This document shows positions 22,920 through 35,016 of a stretch of DNA of 64,000 nt, in pieces (within the stretch, counting starts at the first letter, position 1; each line of letters opens with the position of its first letter). Origin of the DNA: Nannobrachium achirus (lineage: Eukaryota > Chordata > Actinopteri > Myctophiformes > Myctophidae); assembly GCA_963921795.1 (NCBI GenBank), contig OY997652.1, positions 22,187,678 through 22,251,677 of the forward strand, in the 5' to 3' direction. A program made the position numbers and the translations under genes. The notes under the pieces are model-generated. The model made no database searches and had not been told where the DNA came from. It was given only the letters and a program-made list of their open reading frames with translations.

Positions 22920-24140
22920 AACACAACATAATATTATATGATTATTTATTTTCAACTTTAATAAACAGCCTTATATTAATATATATACGTTAGACCTTTT
23001 TTATATTTAGAAATGTTTCACCTATGTATGGCATGCTCAAACTAGGACTTTCTGGTTGAAAGAGGTTAACAAATTGGAAGAAAATACATTAATGTTAATA
23101 CATTAATGTTGTTTCATAAGCTGTTTCGTAAGCTGGGGGTCAAAAGCATAGCACATTATCCTCTCTTCCATGACAAAACATACAAATCTAACAAAAATAG
23201 CAATAATATAGTATAGTATATAAACATAAACAGCATAGGCCTATCCGCTTAAGATTTCTGGTTTAGTTTTTCCCTGCATGGTCAGATCATTTACGAGCCT
23301 GATTGTCTGGGCCTCTGGGGATGTATCGCTATTTTGCAGCCTGCCGCCAGTGGCCTTGTGGCTGCAGAGCCACCATGTGGTAGCATCTAGTCTGTGGTTG
23401 GGATGGCTATACGATGGCTTTGATGATTCTGCAAGCCTAATTTGCTGACCATGGGTGGAAGTTCACATCCACCACGGTGGATGTGCCGAGTGTCCGCACA
23501 ACCCTCTGCATCCTTCCTGTCTCTGTGGGTGTTCGGCCTGTCCGCAGAGCTTCACCATCTGTCTGGCAGTCACACACTCACCCAAAACCTCTGGCTTCAA
23601 GGCCATGAGAACTGTAGAGCATCACAGAACATATCTCAACTCCCTGAGGCCTTCTGCATGAAGATTTGAGCCTTCCTCTTACTGTATCCTGTCTCAGTGA
23701 TTTTCAAAGTGGGGTCCGGGGATCCCACAGTGGTGCTTGAGGAAAATGTGTTAATATAGCTTCAAAATTTGTTTAATCATTGGCTATTCAAAAATAGCTG
23801 ATCTACAGTACAATTATCATTGTTATTTATATTTTTTTGAAAATCTAGAAAAAATGAGAATTTGGACTGAAGGCCTACACAAATCTTCTATGGGGTCCCT
23901 GGCACAAAATATTTTCAGATGTCTACAACATAATCAACAGTATTATGATTATACTTGGAGAAAGATATATATATTTTTTTTTCAAAAAGTTGTACAGAAA
24001 GTGTTAAAATTATGTTTTTATATTGCCACTCTCGTCTGTTCATTAATGATGCCTGGTTGTCAGGTGGGCGGTGACCCAGCTGAAGTTAACAACCCACACA
24101 TGCTGTTGGATGGTGAAAAGGGGATGATATTATGATGCCA
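22920..24140. other. Non-coding stretch with a degenerate hAT-like fragment
   Basis: CAGTGATTTTCAAAGTGGGG at about 23696 followed by GGTCC, a hairpin half-copy at 23793-23810, and GGGGTCCCTGGCACAAAATA at about 23893 look like an eroded hAT-type element. Two small open frames at 23442-23669 show no recognised family. Confidence 0.45.
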
Positions 24141-24142
24141 TT

Positions 24143-24746
<604 letters not shown>

Positions 24747-24857
24747 TTTCAGTTGGACCTTTTGACTCTGAGGCTTTCAGCCTTCAGGAAGTAACCAAAG
24801 ATACACAGGGAAAACATTTTACATATTATAGCCGCACCTGGGGGTCTATATCTAGAG

Positions 24858-25177
24858 CAGTGTTTCTGGGGGTACGCATACTTAGATACTACAGGGGGTA
24901 CTTGAGAGGAAATGTAAACATGTATTTTACTGTTATGTTTATGATAAAACATTGACACATGTATGTGAATGAGCTGCTCTGTAAAGCTTTAAACCAAATG
25001 AAGAATTTTGACTAGCACACACACAAAACAATAGGCTACTTACCTTTATTTTCAACATATTGAGATCAAAACTGGACTTTTGATGTCAGTATTTTCCTAA
25101 TCAAAATGTTGTCGATTAAAGGGTGTACTTGGATTCAGCAATCAGGAAAAGGGGTACTAAATGTTTGAGAACCACTG
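24858..25177 (+). mobile_element. hAT non-autonomous element (GGGGGTACGC type)
   Basis: It begins CAGTGTTTCTGGGGGTACGC and ends AATGTTTGAGAACCACTG, with exact 8-bp target duplication ATCTAGAG at 24850-24857 and 25178-25185. It is 320 bp with no ORF. This copy carries no hairpin module. Confidence 0.92.
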
Positions 25178-25189
25178 ATCTAGAGTAAT

Positions 25190-26680
25190 GTTAACTCCAT
25201 TGAAACATACAAAACAGAAAAAGTACAAAACTATAGCACCACCTCTTTAATTTGGGAGTCCTTGACATGAAAATGTCTTATCTGACCCAGTCCCCCAGAG
25301 TTCCTGGTGGAAGTCACTAAGCTGGAATTTGTTTACAAATGTGACTTCATGTCTCAAGGTCATACTGTCCCATGTTTAACTTTTTATACACCAGCAAGTA
25401 CAGCAAAACAAATGATGAAGGATCATAGAAACAGCTCAATTAATCTAATCCCCTTCAAAACAACGATTAAAGCCTACCGGTACTTCACTAAAGCAAAATA
25501 ATAGCAATTCACAGTTCACAGTGGTTATTCTTTGCAGGTTATTCTTTGCAGGCTACAATTAAGTATGCAGGGGAAGTAGGGAATGATATGCAGAGGAAGT
25601 AGGGAATGAATACAGCCATAAAGATTCATGCACAATGGGGATTTTATTAATGTCAAAGTAATAAAGGTTACTCTCTATAGAACAATTTTTCATTTTGGTC
25701 AACGCATCTTTCAAAGGACACAACACATTAAATTTGATAATGATGTTTTATGGCTATGTTGGTGACAGCAGGTCATTTGTCATCTCAACGGTTTTATCTT
25801 CTGTGTTCATTTCGACTCATAAACATTAACCATTAATGTGCTCCAGGACCATTTCTAGCTTAAATTAACACTTGATTCCACTGCTACCTTATAACACTGC
25901 AACATGGGCAGATAATATGGTTTCCTTTGCATTTTACCTATAATGTGCTTTTGGTTACAGCGTGCTCTAATTTCTTAAACCCCATTGACCGGGGTCCCTT
26001 TTTTCCCCGTCCTTTTTTCCTACACTAAACCTCGAAAATAACCAATCTACAAGATTACAACAGTATTTGGGGTGGACTACCTTGCACAACCAAACCTTTA
26101 TTAGGCTAGATTTCATATAGTAACATCATGACAATGATGAAACAGGTGAGTTCAAATGATGGCGGTTGGCTTGTTTTGGGAGAATCTATTCAACTGTTAC
26201 GTTAATGTAATCTTATCATGCAAAATAATTAAATGTTGAAAGGTGGTAAAAGTCAGTTCAGGGCAAAGTCAGGATATGGTCTTTTAAGATATGATACTAT
26301 CAGAATCACAATGACCTTGTTTCCACATACACAAGGTTAATTCAATATCTGGGACTATAACTAATAACAAGGATATCTACTGTATTACCTGAACTTTTCT
26401 AAGCGTGCTAACTGAGCTACAAAGTATTCTTCGTTTTTAATATAATTTTTATCCCACCATTTTTGTAACCCATTTTCTCACCCGGTGTCAATTGTCTAGT
26501 GTAATCCGGGGCGCTACACTCCCTCTGCCAACCTGGGGAGAGCAACGGACTTGACCGCATGCTTCCTTCTATGCATGAGGAGTCCAAGCTGCTTCTTTTC
26601 ACCTGACAAGGGAGAGTTTACCCCGGTTGGATGTAGCGTGTGGAAGGAACTTGCTAATCCAACACGTTTCTTTCCCCTCC
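25190..26680. other. Non-coding stretch, nothing recognised beyond a hairpin half-copy
   Basis: A half-copy (AAAATAACCAATCTACAAG) of the hairpin module is at 26034-26053, and a short tandem duplication (GGTTATTCTTTGCAG) is near 25522-25552. No gene is recognised. Confidence 0.4.
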
Positions 26681-26689
26681 ATCAGGCAC

Positions 26690-26932
26690 CCCTGTCTGAC
26701 CAGGGGGAGGCAGTATAGAGACCAGGATTACTGCATGTTTTTGTGAGGGTACCTACCCTAGGAGACACAGGGAGAACATGCCAACTCCATACAGAAATGT
26801 CCTTTTGCCAACCCCACCTAGGGTACGGGCACTGATGACGCCTAGGAGAGAACACTGCCAATGGGAATTGAACCCAGGACCTTCTAGCTGGGAGGTGATA
26901 GCGCTTCCGACTGTGCCACCATGCCACAGCTA
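26690..26932 (-). repeat. Dispersed teleost retroelement-type repeat
   Basis: GAGAACATGCCAACTCCATA, GGAATTGAACCCAGGACCTT, TAGCTGGGAGGTGATAGCGC and CGACTGTGCCACCATGCC are the hallmarks of a very common fish repeat found as LINE/SINE-type tails. It explains the 105-codon minus frame here. Confidence 0.6.
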
Positions 26933-27814
26933 CAAAGTATTCTGGACTGGTTAATACAACATAGCTTAAAGTTTGTATGCCACTGCAGTCCAGGTTCAAA
27001 CAAGAGTATAAACTTCATACAACTTTGACATTTTAATGCAATTGCTATTGTTTCATCTTTATTGTTTATTTTCTCATCATGAATAACTAGTTGTCATGAG
27101 CTTTTGCATTATGGGAAATAGATAAATATTCATGTTTTAGGAGCTTACAGTAATGATGCTTAATGACTCAGCTCAGGAAAATACTAGCAAATATTAGCAT
27201 TCCTCAGCTTGTTGAGAAAACTCAAATCACAGACATTTATATCACTGTGAAATGGAAGTTACACAAGAATATAACTACTACAATGAATATGTTGTCCAAA
27301 TATTCAGTGTTCATTTATTCATGTGTAACTCTTATAACTGGTAACCAATTAAAACATCCACACACACACACACATCCATAAAACATTAAATCCATTTTGT
27401 TACATCCTTTATACAATAAGTGAATAAGAGTTAATAACACTCTCTGGGCTTTACTGTGTAGTTATTAGTTGAAGAATCTTATAGGCTAAGTTGTTCTTTT
27501 TTGTTTACGTTTTTATTCTTTGCCTGTGAGTGACAAATGACCTTTTTCATCCAGCGAGGCATGCAGCCAACAGTGGACCACTATAACAAAAGAAAAGACC
27601 ACTCCCCAAGCAAATATGATGCACTCTCTCCAGCGGTGTGTAAACAGCTGGTCTCACACCAGAGTGAAGAAAGTATAAAAGATGTTTGTCCCAGTGACTG
27701 TGCGTACAGTCATTAGTCTCTGTCATCTGGAACACACCTTCAAACTAGGGCATATTTGTGTGCTATTAATGAACCACAGACATCCAAGAATCAAATATTT
27801 TTAATTTGTTACGT

Positions 27815-28272
27815 CTCATATCGTTGCTGTCGGGCAGAAACATGTTTGAACCTTTTATGCCCCCCTTCCCCATAAATAATTGACCTACTTTGCCATACTA
27901 CAGTGGCACCCAAAAGTGAGTCAAGCTACTGAGCGTGTCGATAATTCGACATAACATTTGTTCGACATTCCATTTGTTCGACGCGGGTGAATGTTAACCT
28001 GGGGAAATGCTAACCTGTCGACGCTGGTGAATTCTAACCTGGTGAATGTTAATCACTATGCCTAAACCTAACCCAAACCCTAATCCTAACCTCAGTAAAA
28101 CTATGCCTAAACCTAACCCTAAAACCTACCCCTAACCCTAACCCTTAGTCGAAATAATGACACGTAGAAATAGCTCGGCTGTTTTCACTAGTTTAAATCA
28201 TTTTTAAAATGATAAATACAAAACAAACGGTTTTGGACATACAAGGTTTCCACCCGACAACAACGAAATATA
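27815..28272. mobile_element. MITE with TATCGT..GTCGGG ends, interrupted by a second repeat
   Basis: The left end CATATCGTTGCTGTCGGGCA is at 27817 and the right end GGTTTCCACCCGACAACAAC at 28247-28266. The middle (about 27860-28165) is replaced by the GTGAATGTTAACCTGG / CCCTAACC repeat also seen at 218-352. Other copies are at 55113-55346, 55670-55877 and 59226-59498. Confidence 0.65.
28055..28147. repeat. Degenerate telomere-like CCTAAC(C) array
   Basis: Repeated CCTAACCC / CCTAAACC / CCCTAACC words occur within the repeat described at 27985-28150. It is short and imperfect, so it is more likely part of a transposon than a true interstitial telomere. Confidence 0.5.
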
Positions 28273-28283
28273 ACTCATGTACA

Positions 28284-28690
28284 ATAATTGGACCACGTAC
28301 TGGCTTGTCACTTGTCATGATCTGAAATGGCAAATCTTTGAGTAGCAGCAGCGCTATAGAGAGCATGTCCCTGGTTGTGTGGGAGTCCTGACTGCCCCAG
28401 ACCATCTTCAGACTGGGATCAAAGGGCGTGGCGTATCCTTTTTTGTCCACATTTTGTCCTCCAAAGAGGATGATACACCGGTCTCCCACCGTGCAACCAT
28501 GTGTCCAATCAATGCTGTACATCTGAGACAGGCCTTTCCGCTTGGGCTCAACCATCTTCCAGGAGAAGGTCTCTGGATCGAATTTCCACATATCATTGAA
28601 GATCATGGTTGAATGTGCAGCCACAAATATGTACAGCTCTCCATTGTTGTTGTAGATGTCCTCATACCCAAATTTGTCCCAGTGACGGCA
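28284..28690 (-). pseudogene. Kelch-repeat (KLHDC3-like) pseudogene fragment
   Basis: Read on the minus strand from about 28690, the frame gives NNNGELYIF, then FNDMWKFDPETFSWKMVEPK, then VGDRCIILFGGQN, then FDPSLK and LPFQIMTSDKP. This follows the order of a KLHDC3-type C-terminal region (NGELYIFGG, DLWKFNP, TWKKIEPKGKG, VGDKIVLFGG, FSPSLK, LPHDIRWELN). The first kelch Gly-Gly doublet is lost, the spacer is scrambled, and the frame ends in MITE sequence. No upstream kelch blades are recognised in frame. It is presumably a dead, possibly retroposed, copy. Confidence 0.55.
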
Positions 28691-29329
28691 CGTTCAGTTG
28701 GCAGTTGGCAGAGTGCCTTTGGTGTTCACTAAAGACCAGACTGGTATCCAACTTATTGTAGTGTAACTGCTTGACACCAGTGTAAATCAGCTTGTTAAAA
28801 CCTACATAGATAGATATACATGGCACTCCCGACACAGGCTGAGTGTTCAGTCTGTTCACACCTCGCTCAAGGCGGTCACTGTGTCACTATAGTCTCTCAA
28901 GAACAGACTCTCTGATGGAAGAGGAACTTTTCTTTGATGATGGTATTAAAGCCAGATTGCTGTGTCAGAAACACTGCTATTATGACGCAGCTCCTAGGAG
29001 GCAGGACGTGTGTGTGTGTGTGTGTGTGACTACAGCCTGGAAGAAGCCTTTCTAACCAAAGTGCTGAAACAGCAACAGCTAGTGCAGACCATCTCACAGC
29101 TATAGGCTACAGATGTAAACTTTTAGTTTTTATCTTTGGCAGCCTAGGGCATGTGCACAAGTTGGTTGTGAGGGGCTTACAAATGGCAGGCATCTCCAAA
29201 AGGAGTCGTGCATGAGGGGGTGTGTGTGTGCGTCAGGTGGGCGGATTATGTGAATGGTGAGTGATAGTTGCTTAGGGCTTTGTGTGTGTGTAGCTACTCT
29301 GAATCGGATCCTGAAAGTCTGTTGCGCTG

Positions 29330-29361
<32 letters not shown>

Positions 29362-29412
29362 TTCAGAATTCCTGACTTTTACTTCGCTATTACAGTATTG
29401 ATACTTTAATTT

Positions 29413-29596
29413 AACACTGATTGATTGATTGATTGAAGAATTTATTAGAAGTTTGCAATAGAAAAAAGTACAGTTTCATGACAGTACAAATCACTGGTAC
29501 AAGGTCAACTAAAAGGAGATCCTAGAAAGCCGAGGCTTATTTCCACAGGAACCACACTTTAAGTATCTCATATAACATTATCATTGAGTACACTTG
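29413..29596 (-). repeat. Interspersed repeat with (TGAT)n end, copy 1
   Basis: TTGATTGATTGATTG runs into TTTATTAGAAG, CAGTTTCATGACAGTA, CACTGGTACAAGGTCAACTA and AAAGGAGATCCTAG, then CTCATATAA. It is near-identical to 30412-30608 in the same orientation. The tetranucleotide tail suggests a retroelement 3' end on the minus strand. Confidence 0.7.
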
Positions 29597-29639
29597 AGTA
29601 GACTACTTTTCCCACCACTTGCACACAAGTTGACACAAC

Positions 29640-30321
29640 GTGTGGTGTGTGCCACACAGTCAGGCGCTCTCCCTCTCACGCCAGCCACAGGCTCAGCCAA
29701 GAGTGGGTGCGTGCAGGCGGCTGAAAGTGAGTGTCAGTCAGCAGTGTGTGTGCGTGTTTGTGGGCGTGTGTGAGAGAGAGCGAGAGAGAGCGAGAGAGAC
29801 TCGAGACTGTCGAGAGAGTGAGGTGAGCGTGTGTTTGACTCCCGCGCCCCCGCCGTCAGTGTGAGCGCAGTCAGTAGTGCTAGTGCCCCATGTGTCTTGT
29901 GTCGGTGTCAGTGACTGTCGTCGGGTCGGGGGCTGCCACTGCCTGCCATCTCTCTCTCGTCGTGCGTGGCGCGCCGTGCGTCGTGGAAGAAGAAGTCCCG
30001 GTGGGAAAGAAAGAGTGGAGAGGGTTTGTCAGCACGCAGATGGTCTGAGGCAGCAGTCAGGTCAGGAGGGGAAACTTACTTTCCTTCTTCCTTCTTCTTC
30101 CAGCGAGCCTCAGTCAGCTCCTGGTGTCAGCTGGCCAAAGCTTATGGAGGAGTCCACAGCAGCCCAGGAGGAGAACAAACACTCTACAGCTGAAGGAAGA
30201 GCGGCTTCTGTTGTTGCTTCCAGCCAGGGGTTTGGTTGTTAGGTTTGTCTTTTTGCGTCCAGTGGATTGGATAAAGAAGAGTATCTTCCACGCATCATTC
30301 ACAGCCGAGAGATTATAAAGG
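29640..30321 (+). other. GC/CpG-rich block, candidate promoter and 5' non-coding exon of the ARHGAP24-like gene
   Basis: CpG density rises sharply (for example CGTCGGGTCGGGGG and CGTGCGTGGCGCGCCGTGCG near 29920-29980). The block ends at a good splice donor, GG/GTGAGTGTG, with exon end at 30321. No convincing coding frame crosses it. The next plus-strand coding signal is the ARHGAP24-like exon at 49015, which has an acceptor but no upstream coding exon. A non-coding first exon here with an 18.7-kb intron fits, but this is inference. Confidence 0.4.
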
Positions 30322-30410
30322 GTGAGTGTGACAACTGGTTGCTGTTGTTTTTGTGCTGTACAGAAATTGCACTGTTTACACTGCAAAATAATACTGAGTC
30401 AATGTATCCA

Positions 30411-30411
<1 letters not shown>

Positions 30412-30443
<32 letters not shown>

Positions 30444-30608
30444 ACTTTATTAGAAGGGTGCATAGGAAAAGGCACAGTTTCATGACAGTATAGTAAACAG
30501 TTCACTGGTACAAGGTCAACTAAAAGGAGATCCTAGTAAGCTTTTCGGATTATTTACACAGGAACCCTTTATGTATCTCATATAAAGATATAGTGTTAAT
30601 TGAGTAGG
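30412..30608 (-). repeat. Interspersed repeat with (TGAT)n end, copy 2
   Basis: GATTGATTGATTGATTGATT then ACTTTATTAGAAG, CAGTTTCATGACAGTA, TTCACTGGTACAAGG and AAAGGAGATCCTAG. It lies about 1 kb from copy 1, on the other side of the CpG-rich block. Confidence 0.7.
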
Positions 30609-30796
30609 CTATTAATTTAACTGAGACTGAGAAGAGTGCATTTTGGTCACATTTTGTGCAAGTGGTGAACATTATTTGCTTGTGACGCTGTTTGTTGCAA
30701 TCTGCTGTCTCTCTGCTGAGGTATTTGTTACACAAGTGGATACTGTAGGCCTACTGTAGGTTGGGTTTTGTCAAGTGTTTTAGAGGTCGTGTCCTC

Positions 30797-30907
<111 letters not shown>

Positions 30908-31213
30908 GTGTAACTCTCTCTGTGTCAATGTCAAGAGGCTGAATGATGAGAGAGCAAAGGTTACTTGTAATTTTAGGCTATTACTTAGGTAGCAGAAATA
31001 CATATTTTATGAGGAACATGCCTTTTAATTTAAGCATAGACAAAGGATACAATCTACCCCATATAATTATATAAAATGCATTATGTCACTGCTGGCTTCT
31101 TCATAATTAAGACAGTGTGTCACTTCCTTACACAGTGTGTATTTAAAGCACAGCCAGATCCCATGCAGAGGTGCCTTTCTCTTTCCAAGACAAGTAGAGA
31201 GACCATGATAATA

Positions 31214-31288
31214 CCAGATTTACAAGCACACAACGCCTCACATCGCTTCGATTCGCAAGGCGTTTTGTGCTTGTAGATTGGCTATGTT
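31214..31288. repeat. Hairpin module, GCACACAAC subfamily
   Basis: CAGATTTACAAGCACACAAC and GCCTCACATCG face CAAGGCGTTTTGTGCTTGTA and GATTGGCTA. The right inner arm is slightly decayed. Confidence 0.8.
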
Positions 31289-31412
31289 CAGGATTTGTTT
31301 TCACATTAGTTACAGACTCATCTGAGGCCAGTGTTATTGGTGTGACAATACTCAGTAAATAATAGTATCATAATACAGTATCATAACATGAGGATTCATT
31401 CATTTAGTTATA

Positions 31413-31724
31413 CTAGCCCTTACCCGTTCAAAGATATGAGCTCCGAAATGATGTGCAGTGTGTGGATTATGGGATGTGCATTGTGCACACAGTATATGAG
31501 GGATGGAAAGTAACTTTAACTGGTGCTTGCATGCTAATATGTAGGAGCATCAATGTAAGAAATACCCGTTCCATTTAACGGCTACAGAGATACTGTGTAC
31601 CGATCTGCATGATTTTGGACAACATCTGTAACAGGGCCAGAACCCCCCCCCCCCCGGCCCCCCGCCCGCCCGCCTGCCCGCCTGCACACACCACACTACC
31701 CCCCCCCCCCCCCCCCCCCCCCCG

Positions 31725-31769
<45 letters not shown>

Positions 31770-32058
31770 TTGTGTGTGATTGTGCATGGCCTGAACAACA
31801 GCGCCCCTCCCTTAACATGTGTGGTCACAAAAGGTACTGTAGGCTAAAGAGATATAGATACACCATAAAAATGCTATTATACAGCATACGATTTGTGAAA
31901 GTGACAAACGGGCTTCACAGTTATGTCAGGTGTGTTCATATGCTGATGATGATGCGATTTCAGATCAATTGCTCCAGCCACCGAGGAGAAACGCTGAGAC
32001 AGACAGACAGACAGACACTCACTCACTCAGACAGACATTCGCAAAATTATAGTATAGA
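31413..32058 (-). mobile_element. Helitron-type non-autonomous element
   Basis: Read on the minus strand it begins TCTATACTATAATTTTGC (at 32058) and ends GGGTAAGGGCTAG (at 31413), inserted between A and T as Helitrons are. It is homologous to 41477-42074 over both ends, including GCTGGAGCAATTGATCTGAA and CATATGAACACACCTGACAT. The interior holds poly-C and GT tracts. No Rep/helicase ORF is present. Confidence 0.85.
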
Positions 32059-32568
32059 TGGGTGGTACCTAGGTGGTCCCTCCCTATGGGAATCAGTGGG
32101 ACAGACTTTATGATTACAGGTGAAGGTTGACGAAAACTATAATCTTCAAAACATCGGTCCCATTATTCAGCAACCAAACTTCCATCAGAGATTCAGACCA
32201 TCACTTTATTGCTGCTACCGGGACAAGGACAGTTTTTGCAAACTCCCTCCCAAAATTCACAGTGGCTCTCAAACCTGTTAAATTCAAGCTCCTCCATAAC
32301 TCTTGCGAGTGTACAAAAAAATGGAACCATACAAATTACACACTCTTAATCCAGAGCGAAATACAATAAGCAGGTCATCAAAGTTGTCATCAATACAATA
32401 ATCAAGGTACTACATCAACATCAATACATCATATGCTGCATAGAAATATCAATATAGAAGAAGAAAAAAAATAACGTAGGTAGACCAAGCACCTCAGTAA
32501 AAAACGTTATCCACCTCTTTCCGCGGGAGGTTACTGGAGAATTGTTTGCACCACACTTCCGGTTGACA

Positions 32569-32624
32569 GCAGACATACAAGCTCACGTCGCGTCGCAGAT
32601 GCAACCGTTGTGAGCTTGTAGATC
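32569..32624. repeat. Hairpin module, asymmetric-loop subfamily
   Basis: CAGCAGACATACAAGCTCAC and CGTTGTGAGCTTGTAGATCA surround a core GTCGCGTCGCAGATGCAAC that is not palindromic. The same core (reverse complement) occurs in the copy at 56187-56240. Confidence 0.75.
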
Positions 32625-32639
32625 ATACTCGGCTGCGGC

Positions 32640-33180
32640 GCCTACCCTCATTGAGGGTAGGCGAGTGCTACGGTAAGTGCTATGGGCTAAGGTGGAGTCT
32701 GAAGAGGTGAGTCTTCAGGCCATGCCGGAAGCTAGGGAGTGAGTCTGTAGTTCGAAGTGCGACAGGGAGTTTATTCCACAGTTTGGGGACCAGGAGGGCG
32801 AATTGTCTAGGATGAGTGGATTTTTGTCCTGGGGTGTTTAGCGAGGGTTCTGTCAGCATCCCTGTGTTAGCTGATCTGAGTGAACGGGTGGGGTTGTAGG
32901 GGTTGATCAGGCTTGGCGGGTGAGGTGCCATACCTTTGGCTGCTTTGAAGGCCAGCATCAATGTTTTGTATTCTGGCAGGCCGCAACTGGGAGCCAGTGG
33001 AGGACTGGAGACATGTGCAAATATTGTCTGGTTGAAGTCCAGTCGTGCCGCGGCATTTTGGATCAATTTGAGAGGTTTACGGCACATGCCGAGAGGCCAG
33101 TGAGGAGAGAGTTACAGTAGTCATGTTTTGATATGACTGATGCCTGGATTGCCTGGATGAGTAGTTGGGCTGACTCCTGA
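32640..33180 (-). pseudogene. LINE (L2/CR1-like) reverse-transcriptase C-terminal remnant
   Basis: On the minus strand, upstream frames give SVISKHDYCNSLLTGLS, then LIQNAAARL, then YKTLMLAFKAAKGMAP, then SLRSANTG and PRQFALLVPKLWNKLPVALR, then SFRHGLKTHLFRL. This is the standard post-RT region of L2/CR1-clade LINEs (HDYCNSLL, LQLIQNAAARL, LAYKA, RSA, PRLWNSLP, LKTHLF). A frame shift separates the DYCNSLL part from the rest. It is 5'-truncated. Confidence 0.8.
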
Positions 33181-33266
33181 GGGATTTGGAACCCTGAGGG
33201 TCCCTGAGCAACTTGCATTGAAATGAATAGCTGGGGGCGGGGCAGTCCGCTCTCTATTATATATTA

Positions 33267-33412
33267 CCCTATGGAATTTATGGAATGCATGTGCAAAAAA
33301 AGAAAAGTAAAAAAAAAAAACACGTTTAAAATATTGATTTGATGCTGATATTAACCTTAGGAAGTTTAATATGATTATTTTTTTTCACATGCATTCCATA
33401 AATTCCATAGGG
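33267..33412. repeat. Perfect 27-bp inverted repeat around an A/T-rich spacer
   Basis: CCCTATGGAATTTATGGAAT then GCATGTG (33267-33293) is exactly complementary to 33386-33412. Pairing continues into poly-A/poly-T next to the arms. It may be a tiny MITE or a stem-loop. No target duplication is recognised. Confidence 0.8.
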
Positions 33413-34450
33413 CTAGATCATAGATGGACAAATTACATCAGCAACGAGAAATTGCCCTTATTGAGTGAAAGATTAACTTACAAGCCCTCGACACATTGTG
33501 GATCAAGATTATTTTCTCTGCATGACATGCCTGTACTACTGTATGACGGAACATAATTTTGACACCATAAGTCAATAGATCTAGATGTAGTCAATTAGAT
33601 CTCTACAATGATTTACAAGCTGACTCTGCTGTCTTCAGTGTACTGGACACAGCACACAGTAGACTATTAGTTCAGAATGATTCACCGTGATCGTGGTACA
33701 GGACAGACAGATGGACAGGCAGTTGAACATGCTGTCCAAATACAGACGTCCCGTCCGGCTGTGCAGTGGCCAAACAGAGGGAAACTCTATCATCACTGGA
33801 TTAAAATGCTGATCTGCTCATATGTCACTACACAGCAAGGTCCTGGGTGTGAATGGCACCCTGAGAGCATGGGCCAGCTTTTACACTCTCTGAGTCAAAT
33901 GAACCCTCAGGATTCTATTGTGAAGCGTTGACCGCAGGTGTGACTTTAAACCTACATAGGTCATAGCAGTGACAGACATTTTGTGGTGCTACAGATAGAA
34001 AACCCATTTAATTTCCGAAAATATTAATATTGATTATTTTAAGCCTGGAACCAAGCCATCCAGGCTCCTGATGAATCATGGCCATTATCGTGGTCATGTT
34101 TTCTATTATATACTATATTTAATAAATACCCCTTTTTCTTTTTTGGCATTTTTCAAATATTCCCCCAGGACTCCACACCTTTCTTTTCCCCTCTACACCA
34201 AATGTCTTTGCCAAAAATATTCGACCCCCAGAATAGGGAGTATTAGGGACAATAGGGTCCATACCTGCTTAACACACCACAGCACACACCCAGACAGGCG
34301 GGCATGGAGGAAAATAAATAAAATGAGAGAAATAAAGTGCAGTACAGGGAGAGGAAAATCTGACAAAAAAAGAAAAACACAAAGTGGAAAGTGGGAGGAC
34401 AGGGAGAGCGGCTCTCCCACCATGTGTCACTGTGGATGGAGCTACTAGAA

Positions 34451-34654
34451 CAGTGGTTTTCAAAGTGTATTCCAGGGACTCTCTGGGTTCCTTTATCAGG
34501 GTCTAAATTGACCCAAACAAGTATGTAACTCTGACAGTGTACAAATGGAACCAAATGAACCCTAATGGAACCAAATGAACCCTAATGGGTTCATTTGGTT
34601 CCATTTGTACACTGTCAGAGTCAAGGGGAGACCTTGAAAGTTTGAGAAACACTG
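34451..34654. mobile_element. hAT MITE carrying a perfect 34-bp hairpin (GGAACCAAATG family)
   Basis: It begins CAGTGGTTTTCAAAGTG and ends GTTTGAGAAACACTG. The inner arms 34529-34562 and 34587-34620 (CTCTGACAGTGTACAAATGG then AACCAAATGAACCC) are perfectly complementary, with the innermost part duplicated. The flanking sequences TACTAGAA and AGCTAGAA match 6 of 8. Relatives are near 36180, 45110, 49450 and 62940. Confidence 0.75.
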
Positions 34655-34803
34655 AGCTAGAAGATAATAGACACCCGAAGTGACGACCGCTCCCCCTCTC
34701 ACCAGGAATGTCTGCTGTACACAAGCTGTGCTGCTGTAAAGCTGCAGGGATCAGGTTGCCCGTGTCAGCTGCTGCTCTCTGCTGTTCCCAGGTCTGTCTG
34801 CCT

Positions 34804-35016
34804 GGCTGTGTGTTGTGAGATCAGCTTATCGAGTACAGGAACATCTTGAGCCATGATGATGATGATGGGCACACAGCACACTCCTCGTTTTCTAATCCGA
34901 TATGAACGCAAACGGGAGAATAGATTGGTCTACATGAAGTTAAATGCGATTGTATTTAGGCTGTCCAAAAAGTTTGTTGCAGCTGCGTGACATAAGGATC
35001 CCTCTCAGGTCACACC
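34804..35016 (+). repeat. Direct repeat copy 1 (about 215 bp)
   Basis: GAGATCAGCTTATCGAGTAC, AGGAACATC, a (GAT)n block, ATAGATTGGTCTACATGAAG, TTAGGCTGTCCAAAAAG and GGATCCCTCTCAGGTCACAC are all repeated at 35402-35620. Copy 1 has four GAT units and copy 2 about eleven. Confidence 0.85.

Noticed and set aside
23442-23669. Cys-rich small frame at 23455 as a secreted peptide
   Set aside because: No signal peptide and no regular cysteine spacing; two different frames are equally open over the same bases.
28055-28147. Interstitial telomere
   Set aside because: The CCCTAA words are irregular and part of a dispersed repeat that also occurs at 218-385.
30114-30386. Small open frames in the CpG-rich block as protein-coding exon 1
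   Set aside because: The frames overlap on both strands without conserved motifs, and the region fits a promoter/5' UTR better.
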